Origin: Desulfobulbaceae bacterium
GTDB taxonomy: Bacteria; Desulfobacterota; Desulfobulbia; Desulfobulbales; Desulfocapsaceae
Assembly: GCA_031287565.1 (NCBI GenBank)
Contig: JAITSS010000046.1
Location: 62,001-126,000 of the forward strand
Length of the DNA stretch: 64,000 bases
Reading direction: 5' to 3'
The position numbers and the translations under genes are program-made. The stretch's first letter is position 1; each line of letters begins with the position of its first letter. This document shows, in pieces, positions 19,208-27,427 of this stretch. The notes below the pieces were generated by a model, which was not told the origin of the DNA, did no database searches, and saw only the letters and a list, made by a program, of their open reading frames with translations.

Positions 19208-20947
19208 TTATGGCTGGCCTTCCAGGACGGCCAACTCACGGCGGGCAAAATCGAGATCAGCGTCCAAGGTCAAGGCCAAACGCAGATAATCCCGCGCCTC
19301 GTCGCCATGGCCGAGCCGGGCGTGGTTGACGCCGAGATTGGCGTAGTCGATGGCCGATGCCGGATTGAGTTCGACGGCCCGCGCGAAATGCTCAATCGCC
19401 TGCTGGAAACGCCCCAGTTTATACCATGAAACTCCCAGGCTGTTGTGAATATCCGGGCGCTCCTCGTCGGCGGTCAGACCTTTCGTCAGTATGGCGATTG
19501 CTTCCTGGTGGCGGCCCACCGCGTTCAGACAGCTTCCGGCGTAGGAACAGATGGTGGCTGTTTGCTCATCCGCCGCGTTCGCATTCAAAGCCCTGGTAAA
19601 CAAGTCGATGGCCTCGTTGGTGTCGCCCGCGTTCATCGCCAGTTGCCCGCGATAAAATGGCAGATAGGCGTTTTCCGGCAAGAGGCGTTCCATCGCGCTG
19701 AGCTTTTCTTCGAGAACGGTCGTGTCGTCAAGTAAATCCATGGCAAGTTTCGCCGCGAACAGCCCAGCCGCCCCCTGGTCGGCTCGTTCGCGAAACTGCG
19801 CGCCGGGAATCACCGCGTAGACAGCGGGAATCGCCAGGACTGGATTGGTGGCGTCGATAAGATAGGCTTTGAGGTCGATTTTGGTCAACGCGGCGACAAC
19901 CCGCTGTATTTCTAGCAAAATATCGTTGTCGGTCAGATTGGGCATATCGCCGACCGATGTTTTTCCCTGACCGCCAAGATAGGCGATTTCGGCAAGCCTT
20001 GCCGGTTTCGGCAGGCCGGAAGCGACATAATTGGCGCTGGTATTAAAATCTCCGGCCAACTGCGCCACCTCGGTGATGGCGCGAATCGCCGCCTTCTGCG
20101 GGTCGGGACTGGTGCCGGCGGTGTACACGATTTCACTCTTGTCTGGGAAGGTGGCGGCGTCGAAGCCGACCGCCGCCACGGTGGCGATGCCGGTATTCAG
20201 GCTGAAATCGTAGAGCTTCAAATCAACCCCGGCCACCGCGAATTTCCGCGCCAGCTCCCGCGCCACCGGATCGGTGAAGCTGTCGGCGTCGATTTCCGGC
20301 ACGGCCAGACGCCCGCGACTGATCAGAGACGAAACATGGCGCTCGACCAGCTCGCAGACGGCCTGTAAGGCGGCTTCTTCCATGGTGTTGCCGGCTGAAG
20401 AACCGTTGAATTCATTGATCGCGAAAAACCAGGAAAACGGCAGCAATACCGATTCGCCACTGGATAATTCGGTCGCCCAGGCCCAGCGCATGGGAATGCC
20501 CGCCAACAGCTGTCGCAGCTCCGCGCCGTCGAGCGCCTGATCGCCGACCGATTTCAGCAATTCTTCCGGCGGCAAAAGCGGATAATCGGCCAGGCTGTCG
20601 TAATCGCCGACGAGAAAATTTCCCGGCTGATTCCGAAACGAAAACAGAGAAAAGCGTTCGGCCAATTCCATGCAGGCGGACGCCTCGGCCTGTGTCGGCG
20701 ACGCGCCTTTGCCCATCTGCTTTTTGGTGCCGGTGAGGGCGCTCGCGTCTTCGCCGCACACGCTGAAATAGACTGGAATGTCGAGCCGTCGGTTGTCGAT
20801 GCGGCGGACTTCGTTGACTATTTTTATCGGCAAGTCTCTGATTTGTTTATAAAAATTTTCAAGCGTCTCTTCTGGACGCCTCGCTTTGTCCTGATCGAGG
20901 GTAAAGATTTTTCGGCAGGATTTCAGGGAAATCGGCTGGCGGTTCAT
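19208..20947 (-). CDS. YcaO-domain protein with C-terminal TPR repeats
   Basis: GKGASPTQAEASACMELAERFS, NTMEEAALQAVCELVERH, AITEVAQLAGD; C-terminal TPRs (LGVSWYKLGRFQQAIEHFARAVELNP). Confidence 0.88.
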   Translation of the reverse strand: MNRQPISLKSCRKIFTLDQDKARRPEETLENFYKQIRDLPIKIVNEVRRIDNRRLDIPVYFSVCGEDASALTGTKKQMGKGASPTQAEASACMELAERFSLFSFRNQPGNFLVGDYDSLADYPLLPPEELLKSVGDQALDGAELRQLLAGIPMRWAWATELSSGESVLLPFSWFFAINEFNGSSAGNTMEEAALQAVCELVERHVSSLISRGRLAVPEIDADSFTDPVARELARKFAVAGVDLKLYDFSLNTGIATVAAVGFDAATFPDKSEIVYTAGTSPDPQKAAIRAITEVAQLAGDFNTSANYVASGLPKPARLAEIAYLGGQGKTSVGDMPNLTDNDILLEIQRVVAALTKIDLKAYLIDATNPVLAIPAVYAVIPGAQFRERADQGAAGLFAAKLAMDLLDDTTVLEEKLSAMERLLPENAYLPFYRGQLAMNAGDTNEAIDLFTRALNANAADEQTATICSYAGSCLNAVGRHQEAIAILTKGLTADEERPDIHNSLGVSWYKLGRFQQAIEHFARAVELNPASAIDYANLGVNHARLGHGDEARDYLRLALTLDADLDFARRELAVLEGQP

Positions 20948-20963
20948 CGTGTTCCTTGGCGTG

Positions 20964-20998
20964 AAAAAAAGCCGAAAAGACGCAGGCGTCCTTCGGCT
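20964..20998 (-). terminator. Rho-independent terminator downstream of EAL/HDOD gene
   Basis: AGCCGAA..GACGC/GCGTC..TTCGGCT hairpin followed by T-run on minus strand. Confidence 0.75.
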
Positions 20999-21029
20999 GA
21001 ATAATGCGACGGCGCATATATACTACAGA

Positions 21030-22229
21030 TTACACATTGTTCGCCATATTCACGGCGTCCATGTACAGCTCCGGCACCTTGTCCGGCGCGACGCGGACGC
21101 CGTCGAGCAGCGCATCGACCGCCGCCCATTGGCCGCGTTCGTACAACTCAACCAAATTGATATACGAAAAGAGCTGCCCCCGACGTTCGACCAGCGCGGT
21201 TTTGATCGCGTCATTGATCGGCAGGCGGCTGAGTATTCGCTCCATTGAATTGTCAAGCATGGCGTCGAGCAGGGAAAATAATCCCAAGAGAAAAGAATCT
21301 CCGCCATCTTCGCCCGCCGTTTCGGCCAGGCTTTGCAGAAAGCGGGCGCGGATGATCGACAAACGTAGCAGTTCGTCCGGTTTTCCGGCGGCCAGTTTGC
21401 TGGTGGCGATCAGCGAGACGAAGAGACGGATGCCGCGCTCGCCTAAAAATGTGATCGCCTGCTGGAGCGAGGAAATCGGCGACAGCCGGGAAAAATAGGC
21501 GGAATTGAGGTAATTCAGTAACTTATAGGAGATGGAAACATCGGAATTGATCAGCTCGACCAATCGCCCGATGTTAAATTCCATGCCGTTGACCTGCTCA
21601 ATGAGTTGCAGAATTGTTATCTGCGAGGCGGCGATGTCTTTGTTTTTCAATACTTCTGGGCGGGCGAAGAAATACCCCTGAAAATAACTGAAACCCATGG
21701 CCAAAGCCTGGTTGAATTCTTCATAGGTTTCGACTTTTTCGGCGAGAAATTCGCAACCCTTGACGCCCATGTCGGCGACCATCCGCTCGATTTCCTGAAT
21801 CGGCGTGGCCCGGAAATCAATTTTGATGATTCTCGCCATTTCAATCAGCGCTTCCTGCTCCTTTCCCTGATAAACAAAATCATCGAGAGCCAGCGTGTAC
21901 CCGGCGTTGTACAGGGCGCGACAGGCCGAGATGAGCGGCGTTGTCACCTGAATATTTTCCAGGATTTCAATGACCGTGTTGTCCTGCGGAAACATCCGCG
22001 CCGCGCCGCTTAAGAGTAGCTCTTCGGTGAAGTTGATGAACACCGGTTTGCCGCCGGAAATCATGTCGATGCCGACGGTGAAAAAGGATGATGATAACAA
22101 GCTTGAGGTGGCGGTTTCGCCATCGACCGAGGGAAAGGCGTTGGACATGCCGGAGCGAAAAAGCAACTCATAGGCGTGGATATTTTTATTCCGATCGAAA
22201 ATAGGTTGACGGGCAACAAAAACGTCCAT
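21030..22229 (-). CDS. EAL-HDOD domain signalling protein
   Basis: VARQPIFDRNKNIHAYELLFR, LALDDFVYQ; HDOD segment ISYKLLNYLNSAYFSRLSPISSLQQAITFLGERGIR. Confidence 0.85.
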   Translation of the reverse strand: MDVFVARQPIFDRNKNIHAYELLFRSGMSNAFPSVDGETATSSLLSSSFFTVGIDMISGGKPVFINFTEELLLSGAARMFPQDNTVIEILENIQVTTPLISACRALYNAGYTLALDDFVYQGKEQEALIEMARIIKIDFRATPIQEIERMVADMGVKGCEFLAEKVETYEEFNQALAMGFSYFQGYFFARPEVLKNKDIAASQITILQLIEQVNGMEFNIGRLVELINSDVSISYKLLNYLNSAYFSRLSPISSLQQAITFLGERGIRLFVSLIATSKLAAGKPDELLRLSIIRARFLQSLAETAGEDGGDSFLLGLFSLLDAMLDNSMERILSRLPINDAIKTALVERRGQLFSYINLVELYERGQWAAVDALLDGVRVAPDKVPELYMDAVNMANNV

Positions 22230-22235
22230 GAATTT

Positions 22236-22733
22236 TTACCTGGATAGAGCGAATTTTTCAGTCAGGCTTCGCCAGCGCGCCGCCCAGCGTTGTCTATGAT
22301 AGCGGCAGAAAACTTGCCGCGCTTCCGCCGCCAAAACCCGTAATTCCAAACATAAATATTCCGCCGGTAGCAGACCAGCGGCGCGTCTGGGCCATTCTAT
22401 CACAGCGCATCCGGAAAGATAAAAATATTCATCCAAACCTAAACCCGACACATCGTCGGGACCAAAGAGGCGGTAGAAATCAAAATGATAGAGCGGGATA
22501 CGCCCTTGATATTCCTGAAAAATCGCGAAACTTGGGCTGGTTACGGGCGGGTTGTCCGGCACCTCCAAACCTTTGGCGATGGCTTGGGTCAGCGTGGTTT
22601 TCCCGGCGCCCAGGTCGCCGTCCAGACAAATAACGTCGCCGGGCAGGGCGGTTTGGCCCAACAGCAGGCCGAATTTGGCGGTTTCGTCGGGACTTGGCAG
22701 CGTTAGCGTATCGGTTTGGTATTCATTGATCAT
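22236..22733 (-). CDS. tsaE: tRNA threonylcarbamoyladenosine biosynthesis ATPase TsaE
   Basis: DLGAGKTTLTQAIAKGL, TSPSFAIFQEY, LYHFDFYRL. Confidence 0.92.
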   Translation of the reverse strand: MINEYQTDTLTLPSPDETAKFGLLLGQTALPGDVICLDGDLGAGKTTLTQAIAKGLEVPDNPPVTSPSFAIFQEYQGRIPLYHFDFYRLFGPDDVSGLGLDEYFYLSGCAVIEWPRRAAGLLPAEYLCLELRVLAAEARQVFCRYHRQRWAARWRSLTEKFALSR

Positions 22734-22806
22734 GGCGAATCGAAATAAAAAAACCCGCGCATCGACGAACGACGCGGCGGGTGGAAGGAGAGCGGCTGAA
22801 ATCGGG

Positions 22807-23025
22807 TTATTTGGTCAGTCTGACCACATTTTCGGCTTGAAAACCCTTGTCGCCTTTGGTGACGGTGAATTCCACCGCTTCATTTTCCTCCAGCGTCTTA
22901 AAACCGTCGCTCTGAATGGCGCTGAAATGCACGAAGACATCGGCGCCGCCGTCACCGCGTTCGAGAAAACCATAGCCCTTGCCAGCGTTGAACCATTTGA
23001 CTTTTCCTTGCACCCGATCCGCCAT
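22807..23025 (-). CDS. Cold-shock domain protein
   Basis: [17 protein letters not shown]...[10 protein letters not shown]. Confidence 0.95.
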   Translation of the reverse strand: MADRVQGKVKWFNAGKGYGFLERGDGGADVFVHFSAIQSDGFKTLEENEAVEFTVTKGDKGFQAENVVRLTK

Positions 23026-23168
23026 TACCGCCTCCTGATTGAATCTTCGCCGTCGCGCCGGGCGATGCGCATGTCGCCTGGCATTGTTGCCTGATGGGAA
23101 AATTTGTAGCAGGCTTTTCCAGGAAGCGTCAAGGAAATTCCCGGAAAATCGCCCTTTCTCGCGGGGTC

Positions 23169-24008
23169 TTACTGGTGGATAGCGCGGACGGTAAGCGGCA
23201 GCGAGTCGAGGAATCGCCTGGCCATTTTCAGGTCTTCCCAGGCGGCTTTTTTCATCTCAGTCTGGGTCAGGAGAAAACCGGGATGGTAGCTGACTAAAAC
23301 CGGTATCGGCAGGTCTTCGGTGACAAAGAAATTGTGCAGTCTGCTCCTCAAAGCCGACAGCGAGGCCTTTCGTCCCACAAGGATGCGGGCGGGCGTTGCG
23401 CCCAGGGCCAGAATCAGGCGTGGCCGCGTCGCAAGCAATTGGCGGCGTAAATGCGCGAGGCAATGGCGGGCGCAGGCGTCGTCCGGTTCGTTATGCGCAT
23501 CCGTTGGCAGGCATTTGACGATGTTGGTGATCGCCGCGTCGGCCATGTCGATGGTGATTGCGGCCAGCATTTTTTGCAGCAGGTCGTCTTCTTCCCGGCC
23601 AAAGATGAAGGGGCCATCGGCGTCAGTGTCGTGGCGGTAATCGCCGATGACAAAAAGCTTGGGCGGTTTGCCGGTTTCTTCCAACCGGCCCAGGTGTCCG
23701 GCCCGCGCCGTGCGCGGTTGAATGGCGTCGCCTTGGCACAGGCGGCAGTTTTGTAGCTCGCTTGGCGCGACGGTGGCGGGCGTGGCGATTACCGACTCGG
23801 CGCGGCGCGGCGCGGCTGGCGTTTGCGGCGGCGGCGCTTGCTTGACTGCGGGTGGTCGGGATATGTCCGGCGCGGCGGCGCTTGGTTTGGCCGTGTCCAA
23901 AAACGATAATCGCGCCGCCACCGGATAACGGTCGATGCCCAAGGCTTGATGATAGCGCATCAGGCTTCGCGCCGATTGCAGAAAATACTGGGTTTCTAGC
24001 GGTGTCAT
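23169..24008 (-). CDS. Uracil-DNA glycosylase superfamily (family 4/5-like), divergent
   Basis: [58 protein letters not shown]; usual GEAPG motif replaced by GDYRH. Confidence 0.75.
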   Translation of the reverse strand: MTPLETQYFLQSARSLMRYHQALGIDRYPVAARLSFLDTAKPSAAAPDISRPPAVKQAPPPQTPAAPRRAESVIATPATVAPSELQNCRLCQGDAIQPRTARAGHLGRLEETGKPPKLFVIGDYRHDTDADGPFIFGREEDDLLQKMLAAITIDMADAAITNIVKCLPTDAHNEPDDACARHCLAHLRRQLLATRPRLILALGATPARILVGRKASLSALRSRLHNFFVTEDLPIPVLVSYHPGFLLTQTEMKKAAWEDLKMARRFLDSLPLTVRAIHQ

Positions 24009-24991
24009 GGCTTTTTGCCTCTGTCTTGCGGTCGCATCCGCCGCCAGAATTCTTCAAGCGCCGGGCGTCCGCCAAAGGGCAGAATCAAACGCAGGGCGTC
24101 GCTTTCAAAGGCTGGGCTGTGCTCGACGCGCGCGCCGACGGGTAAGGCCAGGCCGCTTTGCCATTTGGCGAACTGGCGTTCGGCCGCGCATAAATCCGGC
24201 GAGGCCAAAGCCGCCAAGGCATCAAGCAGGCGCTGCGCCTTTTGTGGCCCATTCATCGCCTGGTCAGAAACAATCGCGGCTATTTCCGGCATATCCAGGA
24301 TGCGCGCCTGGCTTTGCTGTCGCAGCTCAGCCGCTGCCGCCAGCAGTTGCATAAAGCGGTTTTGTTTGTTATCTCCCATCTGTGTTTGTGTCAGGATAAT
24401 GGCGATTGCCTGGCGGTCGTCCGCAGCTAAAGCGGTCATAGCGAAGGCTGTGGCTATGGAAAGGCGGCCGTTATGGGCGTCACGCAGGATTTCCGGCGGC
24501 AGTTCGAGCAGTTTTAGCAGATCCATCACCTGCCGCCCGTGCCGTGGCAGCGCCAGCCGCTGGATAAATTCGTCGGCCAGGCTTTGCGACGGCGAACAAC
24601 GCGCGGCCAGGGCCAGGAAAAAGACCTTTTCCACCATGGTCAGTGGCGAATGCCATTGGTGTTCGTCGAGAAGCAGAAGAAGAATGGCGCGTTGATCGAT
24701 GTCTTGGGGCGCGACTCGACATACTGTTTCCTGGCCGCCCAGAAGCCGCAAGGCCCGCAACCGCCGCGCGCCTGAAAGGACGACAAAACCAGCTTCATTC
24801 TCTGATAAAAGCAGCGGCGGATGCAGAATGCCGCGCTCGCGCACCGAAGCCATGAGGTTGGCGGCAGGTTCTTCCTGGTCAAGGAAGGGATGAAGACTCC
24901 AGGGAGATGCGGCGGCGATTCGCCTAAGAGGACAAACGTGCCAGGCGCACCGAGGGGCGCATGGCACCTCGGTGGTGGAAACGGGCGGCAT
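24005..24991 (-). CDS. Orphan ParB-like nuclease-domain protein
   Basis: NLMASVRERGILHPPLLLSENEAGFVVLSGARRLRALRLLG; 4-nt overlap with UDG gene. Confidence 0.7.
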   Translation of the reverse strand: MPPVSTTEVPCAPRCAWHVCPLRRIAAASPWSLHPFLDQEEPAANLMASVRERGILHPPLLLSENEAGFVVLSGARRLRALRLLGGQETVCRVAPQDIDQRAILLLLLDEHQWHSPLTMVEKVFFLALAARCSPSQSLADEFIQRLALPRHGRQVMDLLKLLELPPEILRDAHNGRLSIATAFAMTALAADDRQAIAIILTQTQMGDNKQNRFMQLLAAAAELRQQSQARILDMPEIAAIVSDQAMNGPQKAQRLLDALAALASPDLCAAERQFAKWQSGLALPVGARVEHSPAFESDALRLILPFGGRPALEEFWRRMRPQDRGKKP

Positions 24992-25281
24992 TATTCTCCC
25001 TGGTTGATACGGTCGCGCAGGATGCCGGATGGTTTGAAGGTGACGACGCGGCGGGCGCCCAGATCAAGTTGTTCACCGGTTTGCGGGTTGCGGCCGCGCC
25101 GCTCTTTTTTGTCTTTGACATTGAATTTGCCGAATCCGCTCAAAAGCAGGTCGGAGCCTTCGATCAACGTGTCTTTTGAGAGGCGCAACAGCGTTTCGAC
25201 CGATGCGGTCGCCTGCGACTTAGTTAAACCCTCGTGTTTTTTGTAGACCTGTTGCACCAGGTCGGCTTTGGTCAGGGTCAT
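24991..25281 (-). CDS. HU/IHF family DNA-binding protein
   Basis: LTKADLVQQVYKKHEGLTKSQA...LSGFGKFNVKDKKERRGRNPQTGE. Confidence 0.92.
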   Translation of the reverse strand: MTLTKADLVQQVYKKHEGLTKSQATASVETLLRLSKDTLIEGSDLLLSGFGKFNVKDKKERRGRNPQTGEQLDLGARRVVTFKPSGILRDRINQGE

Positions 25282-25325
25282 GACATCCTCCGCGTCAGAA
25301 GAGTGATTTTTTGTCTGGTCGCGAT

Positions 25326-26531
25326 TCAGACGAGGGAGGCGATCTGGAAAATCGGCAGATACATGGCGATGACCACGCCGCCAATCATGCCGCCCAGCAC
25401 CACCATCATCAGCGGTTCAATGGCCGATGTGATGTTTTCTACCGCCTGGTCAACCTCTTCGTCGTAAAAATCGGCGATCTTATCAAGCATGGTGTCGAGG
25501 GCGCCCACCGATTCGCCGACGCTGATCATCTGCACGACCATGTTGGGGAACACGCCGCTCTCTTCCAGTGGTTCGGCGATGGGGCGGCCCTCGGCGATGG
25601 AGTCGCCGACACGAAATACGGCGCGCTCGATGACCTTATTGTTGGCGGTGCGGGCGACGACTTGTAGGGCTTCGAGAATCGGCACGCCGCTGTGCAGCAT
25701 GGTGCCCAGGGTGCGGGTGAATTTTGAGACCGCCACTTTGCGTAGCAGTTCGCCAACCAGCGGGCAAATCAAGAGGCCCCGATCGACCGCGAGCCGCCCC
25801 GTTTCGGTGCTGTAGAACTTTTTGAAGGCATAAACAAAGATGATCAGGGCGATAATGATATAGACAATATAGCCTTTAACGAAGTTGCTCAGGTTGATGA
25901 CGATCTGGGTGGGCAACGGCAACGCCTTGCCGAATGATGTGAACATCTCGGCGAAAACCGGGATGACGAAGATCAAGATGACGGCCAGGATGATGATAGA
26001 GAGCGACAAACAGATGGTCGGATAGGTCATCGCGCCTTTGATCTTCTTGCTGAGCGCCATGGCCTTTTCCATGAAGACGGCCAGTCGCGACAGGATGGTG
26101 TCGAGGATACCACCGGTTTCTCCGGCTTCAATCATGTTGGTGAAGAGGTTGTCGAAAACCTTCGGGTGCTTGCGCATGGCGTCGGCCAGGGTCGCGCCGG
26201 CCTCGACATCGGTGCGAATGCTGTTCAGTACTTTTCTGAAGGTGGCGTTGGCCTGCTGTTTTTCGAGAATTTCCAGGGCCTGCACCAGCGGCAGACCGGC
26301 GTCGATCATCGTCGAGAGCTGTCGCGTGAAGATAACGACATCCTTACCGGTGACTTTCGGTTGGAAAAAGGACACGCCCGCCAGCAGGTCTTTAGGCTTC
26401 TCTTTGATGGTCGGGTCGATGATGCGCAGTCGTTTGACCTGGGCCAGCGCCGCCGCCTTATCCGGGGCCTCGACCTCGCCTTTTCTTCGTTCGCCAAGGG
26501 AGTTTTTCCCCTTCCATACATAAACCGGCAT
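25326..26531 (-). CDS. pilC: Type II secretion / type IV pilus inner-membrane protein PilC/GspF
   Basis: VIFTRQLSTMIDAGLPLVQALEIL, FTRTLGTMLHSGVPILEALQVVA, ALDTMLDKIADFYDEEVDQAVENIT. Confidence 0.93.
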   Translation of the reverse strand: MPVYVWKGKNSLGERRKGEVEAPDKAAALAQVKRLRIIDPTIKEKPKDLLAGVSFFQPKVTGKDVVIFTRQLSTMIDAGLPLVQALEILEKQQANATFRKVLNSIRTDVEAGATLADAMRKHPKVFDNLFTNMIEAGETGGILDTILSRLAVFMEKAMALSKKIKGAMTYPTICLSLSIIILAVILIFVIPVFAEMFTSFGKALPLPTQIVINLSNFVKGYIVYIIIALIIFVYAFKKFYSTETGRLAVDRGLLICPLVGELLRKVAVSKFTRTLGTMLHSGVPILEALQVVARTANNKVIERAVFRVGDSIAEGRPIAEPLEESGVFPNMVVQMISVGESVGALDTMLDKIADFYDEEVDQAVENITSAIEPLMMVVLGGMIGGVVIAMYLPIFQIASLV

Positions 26532-26767
26532 AAACGGACCTCATGGGGAGAACTGCGCCGGGACAGGCCCCGGCGGGTAAAACAATTTTGCCATGAAAAA
26601 TCAATGGATTGTCATGTAGTCGGCATTGTATCGCAGTCCAAAAGCAGGAAGCAAGGCAAAAAAGCGCTCGCAGAACGAATCTGCTGGGGAGTGGCAGAAG
26701 AGGGGCTAGTCGCTCGGTTCGCATGTTCCGTCGCGCATGGACAGGGCCGGGCGAATCCGGTAGATTC

Positions 26768-26810
26768 GGCGGCTTGGGGCGGAGAGCGCCGCCGGGCTTT
26801 TTCTTTTTTT
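26768..26810 (+). terminator. Rho-independent terminator (plus strand, upstream transcript unknown)
   Basis: GGCGGC...GCCGCC stem then CTTTTTCTTTTTTT. Confidence 0.6.
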
Positions 26811-26846
26811 CAGCGTGTTCATGGCCCATTTCCCCAACTTTTCCGG

Positions 26847-27422
26847 ATGACCTCCTTGAAACGACTGATTGCCGTTTTTTTCCTGGTCCTTTTCGCCCCG
26901 GCTTTGGCGGCGGCGCGGGCCGATGCGCCGATATTTGACGAACTTGCGGTCAACAATTCCGAGACCGAGCTATTTATATACGCCTCGTTGCGCTACACCT
27001 TCAGCGAAGAAATGGTCGGTGGTCTGCAAAGCGGCATTCCGCTGCGATTTCGCTTTCATGTCGAACTGAATGAGCGAGATTCGGGCTGGGTGGTTGGCGC
27101 CTGGGAATTTACTCATCGTTTGCGCTACGACACCTTGCAGGACAAATACCGTTTTGAAGACAGCGGCGCGCGGAATTTTCGCGAGTTTTCCGATCTCGCC
27201 CAGGCCGAGAAGGCGATGATGGCCTTAAACGGCGCGCCGCTTGTGCCGCTGAGCGCCTTAAAACCGAATATCGTCTACACCCTGCGTCTGCGCGCCGATC
27301 TCTACCAGCGCGAATTCCCCGGCGGCCTGCCTGGCGGACAGACAGGCGCGGTGGCGCGGATGGTGATGAAATTGTGGGATGTGAAAACCGACTGGCAAGA
27401 CTTTTCCTTTACCCTGCGTTGA
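26847..27422 (+). CDS. DUF4390-like protein
   Basis: Signal peptide; FDELAVNNSETELFIYASLRYTFSEEMVGGLQSGIPLRFRFHVEL; immediately upstream of ntrY. Confidence 0.75.
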   Translation: MTSLKRLIAVFFLVLFAPALAAARADAPIFDELAVNNSETELFIYASLRYTFSEEMVGGLQSGIPLRFRFHVELNERDSGWVVGAWEFTHRLRYDTLQDKYRFEDSGARNFREFSDLAQAEKAMMALNGAPLVPLSALKPNIVYTLRLRADLYQREFPGGLPGGQTGAVARMVMKLWDVKTDWQDFSFTLR

Positions 27423-27427
27423 CCACC

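Noticed and set aside
26166-26846. N-terminal extension of the DUF4390 ORF
   Set aside because: Antisense to pilC and passes through a terminator; real start with signal peptide is 26847.
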